Shown in pieces: positions 1 through 6,088 of a stretch of 6,826 bases of DNA. How positions within the stretch are numbered: the stretch's first letter is position 1; the number at the start of each line of letters is the position of its first letter. The position numbers and the translations under genes are program-made. The DNA is from Comamonadaceae bacterium (GTDB lineage Bacteria; Pseudomonadota; Gammaproteobacteria; Burkholderiales; Burkholderiaceae_C). The DNA lies in NCBI GenBank assembly GCA_947469815.1, contig CANIRI010000135.1, positions 1-6,826 of the forward strand, given 5' to 3'. The notes beneath the pieces were generated by a model that saw only the letters and a list, made by a program, of their open reading frames with translations, made no database searches and was not told the DNA's origin.

Positions 1-183
1 GCCAGCCCCGGGACCATTCACCGCAAGCTTGATATGTTGCGTGAGCTGGGGCTCATTAACCAGATTTTCCAAGGCGATAACCGCCGCACGAAGTATCTCG
101 TTACCACGTCGGTAGCCGATGACTACTTCGACACCTTAGGCCGGGTTCTGATCGAGGCAGTCGCTACCGAAGCCAGCGTCTGA
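1..183 (+). CDS. Winged-helix transcriptional regulator, MarR-like, C-terminal fragment
   Basis: Reading frame 1 is open from the left edge to a TGA at 181-183 and encodes the last 60 residues of a protein whose start lies outside the window. The visible part begins with SPGTIHRKLDMLRELGLI, which fits the recognition helix of a winged helix-turn-helix. A basic stretch follows, GDNRRTKYLVTT, which fits the beta-hairpin wing. The tail YFDTLGRVLIEAV fits the last helix, which packs in the dimer interface of MarR-type proteins. The role is therefore probably DNA-binding repression or activation, but ligand and targets cannot be read from the fragment. Its stop is only 11 bases from the stop of the convergent MBL gene, so it need not regulate that gene. 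Other winged-helix families, including phage or plasmid regulators, remain possible because the N-terminal half is missing. Confidence 0.7.
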   Translation, partial: ASPGTIHRKLDMLRELGLINQIFQGDNRRTKYLVTTSVADDYFDTLGRVLIEAVATEASV

Positions 184-194
184 GGTTTGCGTCT

Positions 195-1124
195 TTACCC
201 CGCATCCAACAGCACACCGCTTTCACACCGCAAAGCAGCGGCCGCCTCCAAATCTTTCACCACGCCATCCAGGAGCACCGGAAGCGGCGTATCAGGAAAG
301 TGTCTACGCTGTAATTCACCGATGTAACGGGTCTGCTCGGCCCAGGCGTACAGCGCGGTCAGCGGCCAGGTCTGTAGCTCCAGCAGCTTGAACTTCACCA
401 GCACTTTCAGTCCGTAGCGCACATGGCTCAAGGGCTTGCGCCGGAAATGATCCAAGCGCGCATAAGCGCGCGCCAAGGCAGCAGACGCATCCATAAACGG
501 TGATCCGTGGCCCGGGATCACCAGGCGCGGATCCAAGCGCGCGATGAGGTCCAGGGTGGCGCCCACCGCATCAAACGCGTCCTCGCCGTCGAGCTCCGGA
601 AACACCACACCAAAACCGTTCTCCCACAGGGCGTCGGCCGACACCAGCACACCGGTTGAGGGCGCAAACAAGACCACGGAGTGCGGGTCATGGCCGGGCG
701 CGGCATGCACTTCCCAGCATTGGCCCCCTAGCTCCAGACGCTCGCCGGCTTGCAGCAGGCGGTCCGCCGCAAAGCGCGGGCAGTGCTGCCCGGTTGCCCG
801 AAAGTGCAAGGCCTGTTCGTCCCATTGCGCCACCGCCTGCGCTTCACCAGGCGCAATCCAGGTCTGCAGCGCGGGGTAGCGCGCTGCCAAGGCCGCGTTG
901 CCCCCGCAGTGGTCGCTGTGCAAGTGGGTGTTGAGCAGCAAATCAAGTTGGCGACCCTGGAGCTTCTGGTGTACCAGATCCAGCAGCAAGGGGGCATGGG
1001 TGTGGTAGCCGCTGTCCACCAGCACGGTTTGTTCGGCACCCAGCAAGAGCACGCTGTTCGAAGAAAGCCAGCCGCGCTCGAACACGTGGACGCCTTGGGG
1101 TAAGTGCGTAGAGAACGGCATCAT
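195..1124 (-). CDS. MBL-fold metallo-hydrolase (glyoxalase II-like superfamily)
   Basis: The product is a 309-residue probable soluble hydrolase of the metallo-beta-lactamase superfamily, using a dinuclear metal site. The signature is complete: THLHSDH at residues 66-72 (His67, His69, Asp71, His72), His145 in PGHDPHS, Asp164 in VSADALW, and His206 in IPGHG. A helical C-terminal region of about 100 residues follows the last metal ligand and may be a substrate-binding or winged-helix-like extension. The substrate is unknown; the fold covers thioesterases, lactonases and other esterases. I chose the tandem ATG pair at 1124/1121 because the protein then starts MMPFSTHLPQGVHVFERGW, as I recall for relatives. 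An in-frame GTG at 1175 would add 17 residues and has a purine-rich GGGAGG just upstream, so the start is not settled. There is no signal peptide. It is divergent from corC, with 65 bases between the chosen starts. Confidence 0.88.
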   Translation of the reverse strand: MMPFSTHLPQGVHVFERGWLSSNSVLLLGAEQTVLVDSGYHTHAPLLLDLVHQKLQGRQLDLLLNTHLHSDHCGGNAALAARYPALQTWIAPGEAQAVAQWDEQALHFRATGQHCPRFAADRLLQAGERLELGGQCWEVHAAPGHDPHSVVLFAPSTGVLVSADALWENGFGVVFPELDGEDAFDAVGATLDLIARLDPRLVIPGHGSPFMDASAALARAYARLDHFRRKPLSHVRYGLKVLVKFKLLELQTWPLTALYAWAEQTRYIGELQRRHFPDTPLPVLLDGVVKDLEAAAALRCESGVLLDAG

Positions 1125-1150
1125 TGAACTGTAACGGCTTGCGCTATTCT
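1124..1150 (+). promoter_or_regulatory. Weak sigma70-like promoter candidate for corC-lnt-chrA
   Basis: TTGAAC (1124-1129) and TATTCT (1145-1150) each match four of six consensus bases, but their spacing of 15 is shorter than the usual 17. A transcript would start near 1157 and give a leader of about 33 bases before the GTG at 1190. This is the best pair I can find in the short divergent region, and it is only suggestive. Confidence 0.2.
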
Positions 1151-1168
1151 TCATGCCATCCCAACCAC

Positions 1169-1181
1169 GGCGCACTGCGCC
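1169..1181. repeat. Perfect 13-base palindrome in the MBL/corC divergent region
   Basis: GGCGCA and TGCGCC form 6-base arms around a single central C. The site ends 8 bases before the GTG start of corC and lies upstream of the chosen MBL start, so it could be an operator serving both genes. In the corC mRNA a one-base loop cannot form, so a protein-binding site is more likely than a hairpin. In GC-rich DNA a palindrome of this size can arise by chance. Confidence 0.35.
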
Positions 1182-1189
1182 CCCTCCCA

Positions 1190-2053
1190 GTGTCCGACCC
1201 TGCCCCGACGCCGACTGACCATAAACACGATAAGCGCACGTTTCTGCGCAAATTGGCCGAGTTTTTACACCCCGGTCCCGATTCAGCCGAAGAGCTGATC
1301 CAAACCCTGGCAGAGGCAGAACACAACCAGATCATCGGGCCCGAAGCCCGCGCCATGCTCGAAGGCGTGATCCGCCTGGCCGATATGAGCGCTGGCGAGG
1401 TGATGGTCCCAGCCACGCGCATGGACTGGATCGACATCCAGGCACCGCTGGACGACATCATGCACACGGTGATCGACACGGCGCACTCCCGGTTTCCGGT
1501 GTTTGACGGGGAGCGCGACAACATCCTGGGCATTTTGCTGGCCAAGGATTTGCTCAAACTGCAGCGCGCGCCCGAATTCAATATCCGCGCGCTCTTGCGC
1601 CCGGCGGTGTTTGTGCCCGAGACCAAAGGACTTAACGATTTGTTGCGCGACTTCAAGGGCACCCGCAACCACCTCGCCATCGTCGTCGACGAGTTCGGCC
1701 GCGTGGCCGGTTTGATCACCATCGAAGACGTGCTGGAGCAAATCGTCGGCGAAATCGAAGACGAGTTCGACACCGCGGATGACGAAGGCGACATCTTTGC
1801 GCTGGCCGACCGCAGCTACCGGGTCAACGGCGACACCTCTCTGGAGCGGGTGAACGAAGCCTTTTCCACCGACCTGTCCGACCCGGATGCCAACTTTCAG
1901 ACCATTGGCGGCCTGATTTCGCACGCCATGGGCCATGTGCCCAAGCGCGGCGAGCGCCTGAGCCTGGGCGGGCTGGACTTTGTGGTGATGCACACCAAGG
2001 GCGGCGCGGTGAAATGGTTCCGCGTGACGCCGAGCACTGACGCGCCGGGCTGA
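1190..2053 (+). CDS. corC: CorC/YbeX-type CBS-domain protein (HlyC/CorC family)
   Basis: The 287-residue product has the CorC/YbeX layout with no membrane segment, unlike the longer CorB/YfjD proteins that carry a DUF21 membrane domain. A CBS pair covers about residues 72-195: it opens at VMVPATRMD and includes DTAHSRFPVF, VDEFGRVAGLITIEDVLE and IVGEIEDEFD. A C-terminal CorC_HlyC domain follows (about 203-283, with YRVNGDTSLERVNEAF and GAVKWFRV). Family knowledge links YbeX/CorC to magnesium and cobalt homeostasis and to ribosome maturation; CBS pairs often bind adenine nucleotides. I place the start at GTG 1190 because the protein then begins VSDPAP, which fits relatives starting MSDPAP. The frame is open further upstream, to a TTG at 1124, but that stretch looks non-coding. 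No clear Shine-Dalgarno sequence precedes the GTG. The stop overlaps the lnt start by one base (TGATG), matching the E. coli ybeX-lnt order. Confidence 0.92.
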   Translation: MSDPAPTPTDHKHDKRTFLRKLAEFLHPGPDSAEELIQTLAEAEHNQIIGPEARAMLEGVIRLADMSAGEVMVPATRMDWIDIQAPLDDIMHTVIDTAHSRFPVFDGERDNILGILLAKDLLKLQRAPEFNIRALLRPAVFVPETKGLNDLLRDFKGTRNHLAIVVDEFGRVAGLITIEDVLEQIVGEIEDEFDTADDEGDIFALADRSYRVNGDTSLERVNEAFSTDLSDPDANFQTIGGLISHAMGHVPKRGERLSLGGLDFVVMHTKGGAVKWFRVTPSTDAPG

Positions 2054-3615
2054 TGCAGCCAGCACCCCCGCTTTGGCGCACCGGGGTGCTATCGGCCTGC
2101 GCCGGGCTGCTGCTGGCAGCCAGCGTAGCCTGGCCAATTCCCAGTGGCTGGTTCCCAGCAATCGCCCAGGGAACCTCATTCTGGTGGTTGCAACCCCTGG
2201 CGCTGGCCCTCTTGTGCAGGGGTTTGCAGCAGTCACGCAGCCGGCGCCAAGCTTGGTTTACGGGCTGGATTTTTGCCAGCAGTTGGCTGGCCGCTACTTT
2301 CTGGTGGCTGGTAGTGGCCATGCACGTATACGGCGGCATGAACGCGCCACTGGCCATCTTCGCAACCCTGCTTCTGGCGGCTGCGCTGGCGGTGTATTAC
2401 GCGCTGGCCGGGCTGGTCTATTGGCGCTGTACCCGGCGCCGGGGCTTTGCCGGCCTTACCGGTCGTGGGGCATCATGGGGTGCCAGCAGCCTGCTGTTTG
2501 CTGCGCTGTGGACCGCAGCCGAAATGGCGCGCGGCACCTGGTTGACCGGTTTTGGCTGGGGCGCAGTGGGCTACGCCCATGTGGATGGACCGCTGGCTTT
2601 TTATGCGCCCTGGGTAGGAGCGTACGGGCTGACGGCGCTGGGCGCCTGGCTGGCCGCGGTGCTCGCGCAGGGCCTGCGGCTGCGCTGGGCCGCCGCCGCC
2701 CTGCTCGTTCTGGCCCTGCCATGGGCGGCGGCGGTGCCGGATTGGACGCAGTCCACCGGTTCGCTGCGCGTCACTTTGCTGCAAGGCAATATCAGCCAAA
2801 GCAACAAATTCGACGCGCCCACGGTGGAGCAAGCGCTGCGCTGGTATGCCAGCCAGATTGCCGCCGCGCAAGGCGCTCTGGTGGTCGTGCCTGAAACCGC
2901 CGTCCCCCTGCTGCCCGCCCAATGGCCCCCCGGATACATGCAAAGCCTCCAGCAGAGCCTGCGGGCCAAAAATCAGAGTGCGCTGATCGGCGCACCCTGG
3001 GGTGACGCGCAGAGTGGCTACACCAACTCCGCGCTGGGTTTGGGCGTCGCGCAAACCGCTGACTACCGTTACGACAAACACCACCTGGTGCCTTTTGGCG
3101 AATTCATTCCACCGATGTTCCACTGGTTTATCGACCTGATGCGCATCCCTTTGGGCGACTTCAACCGCGGTCCGCTCGCGGCGCCTTCCTTCGTCGCTCA
3201 GGGTCAGCGCCTGGGGCCGCATATTTGCTACGAAGACCTGTTCGGCGAAGAGCTTGCCACCCGCTTCGTCCAGCCCGATCTGGCCCCGACCGTGCTGGTG
3301 AACCTGAGCAATCTGGGCTGGTTTGACGACACCGTGGCGCTGGACCAGCACGCCACCATCGCCCGCATGCGCGCCCTGGAGTTCCAGCGTCCCATCGTGC
3401 GCGCCACCAACACCGGCGTGAGCGCCATCATCGACCACCGAGGCTACATCCTGGCGGCGCTGCCGCGTTTGCAAGCCGGTGCATTGGAGGGTCTGGTGGA
3501 AGGCCGCACCGGCACTACGCCCTTTGCCTGGTGGGCCGGGCGCTTCGGGCTGTGGCCGCTGTGGATACTGTTCAGTCTGATCGTGGGCGCATACTGGGTG
3601 CGCAGGCATCCATGA
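2053..3615 (+). CDS. lnt: Apolipoprotein N-acyltransferase
   Basis: Lnt is an inner-membrane enzyme that adds the third acyl chain to the N-terminal cysteine of apolipoproteins, using phospholipid as donor; this lets Lol sorting proceed. The product is 520 residues, close to the 512 of E. coli. The N-terminal half (about 10-225) is hydrophobic and fits six to seven membrane segments. The nitrilase-like domain (about 238-490) has the whole catalytic triad: Glu281 in VVPETAVPLLP, Lys342 in YDKHHLVPFGEF, and Cys392 in PHICYEDLF. Other family motifs include NLSNLGWFDD and the LEFQRPIVRATNTGVSAIID stretch. A last membrane helix (about 499-516) ends in basic residues. The start ATG overlaps the corC stop by one base and the gene end overlaps the chrA start, so translation is probably coupled through the operon. 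No defect is visible and the enzyme should be functional. Confidence 0.96.
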   Translation: MQPAPPLWRTGVLSACAGLLLAASVAWPIPSGWFPAIAQGTSFWWLQPLALALLCRGLQQSRSRRQAWFTGWIFASSWLAATFWWLVVAMHVYGGMNAPLAIFATLLLAAALAVYYALAGLVYWRCTRRRGFAGLTGRGASWGASSLLFAALWTAAEMARGTWLTGFGWGAVGYAHVDGPLAFYAPWVGAYGLTALGAWLAAVLAQGLRLRWAAAALLVLALPWAAAVPDWTQSTGSLRVTLLQGNISQSNKFDAPTVEQALRWYASQIAAAQGALVVVPETAVPLLPAQWPPGYMQSLQQSLRAKNQSALIGAPWGDAQSGYTNSALGLGVAQTADYRYDKHHLVPFGEFIPPMFHWFIDLMRIPLGDFNRGPLAAPSFVAQGQRLGPHICYEDLFGEELATRFVQPDLAPTVLVNLSNLGWFDDTVALDQHATIARMRALEFQRPIVRATNTGVSAIIDHRGYILAALPRLQAGALEGLVEGRTGTTPFAWWAGRFGLWPLWILFSLIVGAYWVRRHP

Positions 3616-4925
3616 ACGTATCGCTGCGCCAGACCTGGTGGTTTTGGCTGAAGATCGGCTGCATCAGCTTTGGCGGCCCTGCGGGTCAAATTGCCCTTTT
3701 GCACCAGGAACTGGTGGAGCGCAGGCGCTGGATTTCGGAGCGCCGCTTTCTGCATGCGCTGAACTACTGCATGGTGCTGCCCGGCCCGGAGGCGCAGCAA
3801 CTGGCCACCTACCTGGGCTGGCTGATGCACCGCAGCGGGGGCGGCGTTGTGGCAGGTGTCTTGTTTGTGCTGCCTTCGCTGTTACTGCTGATTGCGCTGT
3901 CCTGGGTCTATCTGGTTTTTGGCAACACGCCGCTGGTGGCGGGTTTGTTTGCGGGCATCAAACCCGCCGTGACAGCCATCGTGCTCCAAGCCGCTTGGCG
4001 CATGGGCTCGCGCGCGCTGCGCAACCCGGTGCTGTGGGCGCTAGCCGGCTTGTCCTGGGTGGCGCTGTACCTGCTGCACGCCCCTTTTCCGGCCATCGTG
4101 CTGGGGGCGGGTCTGATCGGCTACTTAGGCGGTCAGTTTGCGCCGCGCTGGTTCCAGACCGGCGCGGGCCACAGCGGCACAGCAACGGCCCACGCCGCTG
4201 CGCTGATTGACGACGACACCCCCGCACCGGCACACGCGCGCTTCAGCACGCGCGGCCTGCTCACCGTGCTGGCCTGGGGTGCGTTGCTGTGGGCTGTGCC
4301 CATGGCGGCGCTGGTGCTGCTATGGGGCTGGGACCACACGCTCGTGCAGATGGCCTGGTTTTTCACCAAAGCGGCGCTGCTGACTTTTGGCGGTGCGTAC
4401 GCGGTGCTGCCCTATGTGTACCAAGGCGCGGTGGAACATTTCAACTGGCTCACAGCCGCGCAAATGATGGACGGTCTGGCGCTGGGCGAGACCACGCCGG
4501 GGCCGCTGATCATGGTGGTGGCCTTTGTCGGCTACGTGGCCGGGCATACGCAGGCGCTGCTGGGCGATGGGGCGGTGTTTTGGGCCGGCGCGCTGGCGGC
4601 CACGGTGGTGACCTGGTTCACCTTTTTGCCCTCCTTCATCTTCATTCTCGCCGGTGGCCCATTCATTGAGTCCACCCGCAAAAACCTGCAGTTCACCGCG
4701 CCGCTGGCCGCCATCACCGCCGCCGTGGTCGGCGTCATCGTCAGCTTGGCGCTGTTCTTCGGGGAGCACGTGTTCTGGCCGCAAGGTCTGGACGGGCGCT
4801 TTGACTTCAGCGCCGCACTGATCGCAGCGGCCGCTGGCGTGGCGCTGATCCGCTTCAAACGGCCTGTGGTGCAGGTGATTGCCGCCTGCGCACTGGTCGG
4901 GTGGGGCTTGTCGCTGGGGGCTTGA
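3612..4925 (+). CDS. chrA: ChrA chromate transporter (two-domain, CHR family)
   Basis: The 437-residue inner-membrane protein has the duplicated layout of long-chain CHR transporters, which export chromate and confer Cr(VI) resistance in characterised members. The N-terminal half has the signature FGGPAGQIALLH (residues 20-31) and LPGPEAQQLATYLGW (56-70). The C-terminal half has the matching FGGAYAVLPYV (259-269) and GETTPGPL (292-299). Repeated hydrophobic stretches fit about 10-12 membrane segments, and the hydrophilic linker around 195-215 (including DDDTPAPAHAR) separates the halves. The ATG lies in an ATGA overlap with the lnt stop, with a short AGG at 3604-3606 as ribosome-binding site; a longer in-frame start at 3531 inside lnt is unlikely. 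No chrB or other chromate regulator is visible, so expression probably follows corC-lnt. Sulfate or another oxyanion is a possible alternative substrate. Confidence 0.93.
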   Translation: MNVSLRQTWWFWLKIGCISFGGPAGQIALLHQELVERRRWISERRFLHALNYCMVLPGPEAQQLATYLGWLMHRSGGGVVAGVLFVLPSLLLLIALSWVYLVFGNTPLVAGLFAGIKPAVTAIVLQAAWRMGSRALRNPVLWALAGLSWVALYLLHAPFPAIVLGAGLIGYLGGQFAPRWFQTGAGHSGTATAHAAALIDDDTPAPAHARFSTRGLLTVLAWGALLWAVPMAALVLLWGWDHTLVQMAWFFTKAALLTFGGAYAVLPYVYQGAVEHFNWLTAAQMMDGLALGETTPGPLIMVVAFVGYVAGHTQALLGDGAVFWAGALAATVVTWFTFLPSFIFILAGGPFIESTRKNLQFTAPLAAITAAVVGVIVSLALFFGEHVFWPQGLDGRFDFSAALIAAAAGVALIRFKRPVVQVIAACALVGWGLSLGA

Positions 4926-4933
4926 GCAGCCCC
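4917..4933 (+). terminator. GC hairpin at the chrA stop codon, possible operon end
   Basis: GGGGCT (4917-4922) and AGCCCC (4928-4933) form a perfect 6-bp stem with a 5-base loop that contains the chrA TGA. A stable RNA hairpin at the operon end is plausible. No T-tract follows directly (the next bases are ATGGAAC), so it does not meet the classical intrinsic terminator pattern. It may protect the mRNA 3' end or work with Rho. Confidence 0.35.
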
Positions 4934-4940
4934 ATGGAAC

Positions 4941-4956
4941 TTTCGAATTTGCGAAA
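4941..4956. repeat. Inverted repeat TTTCG-N6-CGAAA
   Basis: Perfect 5-base arms TTTCG (4941-4945) and CGAAA (4952-4956) flank AATTTG. The stretch is AT-richer than its surroundings. It overlaps the possible -35 region for the downstream gene, so it could be an operator half or full site. Short arms make chance occurrence possible. Confidence 0.3.
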
Positions 4957-4976
4957 TTTGTCGATTGCATGACAAT
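4949..4976 (+). promoter_or_regulatory. Candidate sigma70-like promoter for the Bug-protein gene
   Basis: TTGCGA (4949-4954) and GACAAT (4971-4976), spaced by 16 bases, each match four of six consensus bases. A transcript would start near 4983 and carry a leader of about 78 bases. The location after the chrA hairpin and before a gene with its own ribosome-binding site supports a promoter here, but the elements are individually weak. Confidence 0.3.
4958..4975. repeat. Inverted repeat TTGTC-N8-GACAA, possible operator
   Basis: Perfect 5-base arms at 4958-4962 and 4971-4975 surround 8 bases; a second, nested pair ATTG-N5-CAAT (4964-4976) lies inside and over the right arm. The site covers the proposed -10 element, where a bound repressor would block transcription. 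Dyads of this size are typical for LysR- or GntR-type regulators, which often control solute-binding protein genes, but no such regulator lies in the window. Confidence 0.35.
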
Positions 4977-4978
4977 GG

Positions 4979-4999
4979 CATCACGCAGCGCTTGTGATG
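4979..4999. repeat. Inverted repeat CATCAC-N9-GTGATG
   Basis: Perfect 6-base arms at 4979-4984 and 4994-4999 surround 9 bases, extendable by one G-T pair in RNA. It begins 3 bases after the neighbouring dyad. It could be a second operator or, if transcription starts just upstream, a hairpin at the 5' end of the leader of the downstream gene. Confidence 0.35.
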
Positions 5000-5047
5000 G
5001 GCCAGACAGCCTCCGAGCGGCACCGCGTACACCGACGCAACAAAAAT

Positions 5048-5052
5048 GGAGA
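5048..5052 (+). promoter_or_regulatory. Shine-Dalgarno sequence that sets the Bug-protein start
   Basis: GGAGA lies 8 bases before the GTG at 5061, a near-ideal arrangement. The in-frame ATG at 5046 overlaps this motif and has only an A-rich CAACAAAA upstream, with no Shine-Dalgarno match. The GTG is therefore the better start. Confidence 0.6.
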
Positions 5053-5060
5053 CTTCGACC

Positions 5061-6068
5061 GTGAACGAACTGAAAAATACTTTCCCCCAGCCCATCCACC
5101 GCAGGAGTCTGCTGCAGGCTGCCGCCGCTGGCGCTACCAGCCTTGCATTGCCTGCCTGGTCTGACGCTGTCTGGCCGACCAAACCGGTGACATTGGTGGT
5201 TCCTTTTCCGGCGGGTGGCGGCACCGATGCATTCGCCCGCCCCCTGTCTGCCCAATTTTCCCGGCTGACCGAAAAGCAGCTTGTCATCGACAACAAAGGC
5301 GGCGCTGGCGGTACCCTGGGTGCAGCCGTGGCATCCCGCGCGGCACCGGACGGTTACACCCTGTTTATGGGTGCGGTCCACCACACGATTGCGCCCAGCA
5401 TGTACCCCAAGCTGGAGTACGACCTGGAGCGTGACTTTGTACCGCTCATCAAAGTGGCCAGCGTGCCGCAGGTGCTGGTGGTCAACCCGAAGAAGGTTCC
5501 CGTGGCCAACTTTGCAGAGTTCCTGGCATTTGTGCGGAAAAACCCCGACAAACTCAACTACGGCTCTGCCGGTAGCGGTACCTCGCACCACCTCGCGGGC
5601 GAATTGTTCAAGCTGCAGACCAACACCCTGATCACCCACATTCCCTACAAAGGCGCAGGCCCTGCATTGCAAGACCTGATTGCCGGCAACATAGACATGA
5701 TGTTCGACGGCCTGGGCTCATCGGCAGCCCATATCAAAGGCGGGCGGATCAAGGCCTTGATGATCTCGGGAACCAAGCGCAACCCCGCATTCCCGGACGT
5801 GCCCTGCTCCGCAGAGCTGGCGCTACCCGAGTACATGGTCAGCACCTGGTACGGCGTTTGGGCGCCCAAAGGCACGCCGGCCGACCTGCAAGCACGCGCA
5901 ATCGAAGAAATTCGCCGCGCCTGCCAAACCGACGAAGCGAAAACCACCTGGGCCAACCAAGGTGCCGACTTCCCGAACCTCACCGGCGCCCAATTCGATG
6001 GCTTCATCAAAGGCGAATTGGCGAAGTGGGCAAAAGTCGTGAAAGCATCCGGCGCGAAGCTCGATTAA
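5061..6068 (+). CDS. Bug/TctC-family periplasmic solute-binding protein
   Basis: The 335-residue product belongs to the Bug (TctC) family of periplasmic receptors for carboxylates and similar small molecules, some of which feed tripartite tricarboxylate transporters. The N-terminus carries HRRSLLQAAAAGATSLALPA (from residue 13), a twin-arginine followed by a hydrophobic stretch, so Tat export is likely, with cleavage near Ala36. Family motifs follow: PVTLVVPFPAGGGTDAFAR (42-60), LNYGSAGSGTSHHLAGELF (from 165) and IPYKGAGPALQDLIAGNIDMMFD (194-216). The start is GTG 5061 on ribosome-binding evidence; ATG 5046 would add five residues. The gene sits alone: no tctA or tctB membrane genes lie beside it, which is common for this family in Burkholderiales, where many orphan receptors exist. 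The ligand cannot be told from sequence alone. It probably has its own promoter in the repeat-rich gap upstream. Confidence 0.94.
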   Translation: MNELKNTFPQPIHRRSLLQAAAAGATSLALPAWSDAVWPTKPVTLVVPFPAGGGTDAFARPLSAQFSRLTEKQLVIDNKGGAGGTLGAAVASRAAPDGYTLFMGAVHHTIAPSMYPKLEYDLERDFVPLIKVASVPQVLVVNPKKVPVANFAEFLAFVRKNPDKLNYGSAGSGTSHHLAGELFKLQTNTLITHIPYKGAGPALQDLIAGNIDMMFDGLGSSAAHIKGGRIKALMISGTKRNPAFPDVPCSAELALPEYMVSTWYGVWAPKGTPADLQARAIEEIRRACQTDEAKTTWANQGADFPNLTGAQFDGFIKGELAKWAKVVKASGAKLD

Positions 6069-6088
6069 AAGCCCGCCGGGTGGTTTTT
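6066..6088. terminator. Weak bidirectional terminator candidate between convergent genes
   Basis: Between the two stop codons, AAAAGCCC-GCC-GGG is followed by TGG and TTTTT. A 3-bp GC stem (CCC/GGG, plus a possible G-T pair) is flanked by an A-run on one side and a T-run on the other, so each strand ends the stem near a U-tract. Convergent genes often share such a structure. The stem is short and the outer A/T pairing is interrupted by two Gs, so its strength is doubtful. Confidence 0.35.

Noticed and set aside
1124..1189. 22-residue N-terminal extension of CorC
   Set aside because: Its first codon would be TTG, no ribosome-binding site precedes it, and the predicted residues do not look like CorC. 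The GTG at 1190 gives the family-typical start.
1283..2236. 317-codon open frame on the - strand opposite corC and the lnt start
   Set aside because: It is an antisense shadow of corC, with repeated His, Val and Gln produced by reverse reading of its codons and no domain that I recognise.
2073..2894. 273-codon + strand open frame inside lnt
   Set aside because: It is out of frame with lnt, covers its membrane region, and has a low-complexity Arg/Gly/Ala composition.
2473..3609. 378-codon open frame on the - strand opposite lnt
   Set aside because: lnt has a complete catalytic triad and normal length in the other strand. The antisense translation is rich in Gln, Arg and Gly without motifs.
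3531..3611. 27-residue N-terminal extension of ChrA starting inside lnt
   Set aside because: The extension would overlap lnt by 85 bases and does not fit the family N-terminus. The ATG at 3612 directly precedes the conserved first helix.
4926..5045. Possible small gene in the chrA-Bug gap (part of a 61-codon + strand open frame, 4879-5064)
   Set aside because: No start with a ribosome-binding site is present in the gap, the translation is featureless, and the segment is better explained by regulatory inverted repeats.
4320..5672. 450-codon open frame on the - strand across chrA and the Bug gene
   Set aside because: It spans two strongly supported + strand genes and their intergenic gap. Its translation shows no recognisable family and has a composition typical of antisense frames in GC-rich DNA.
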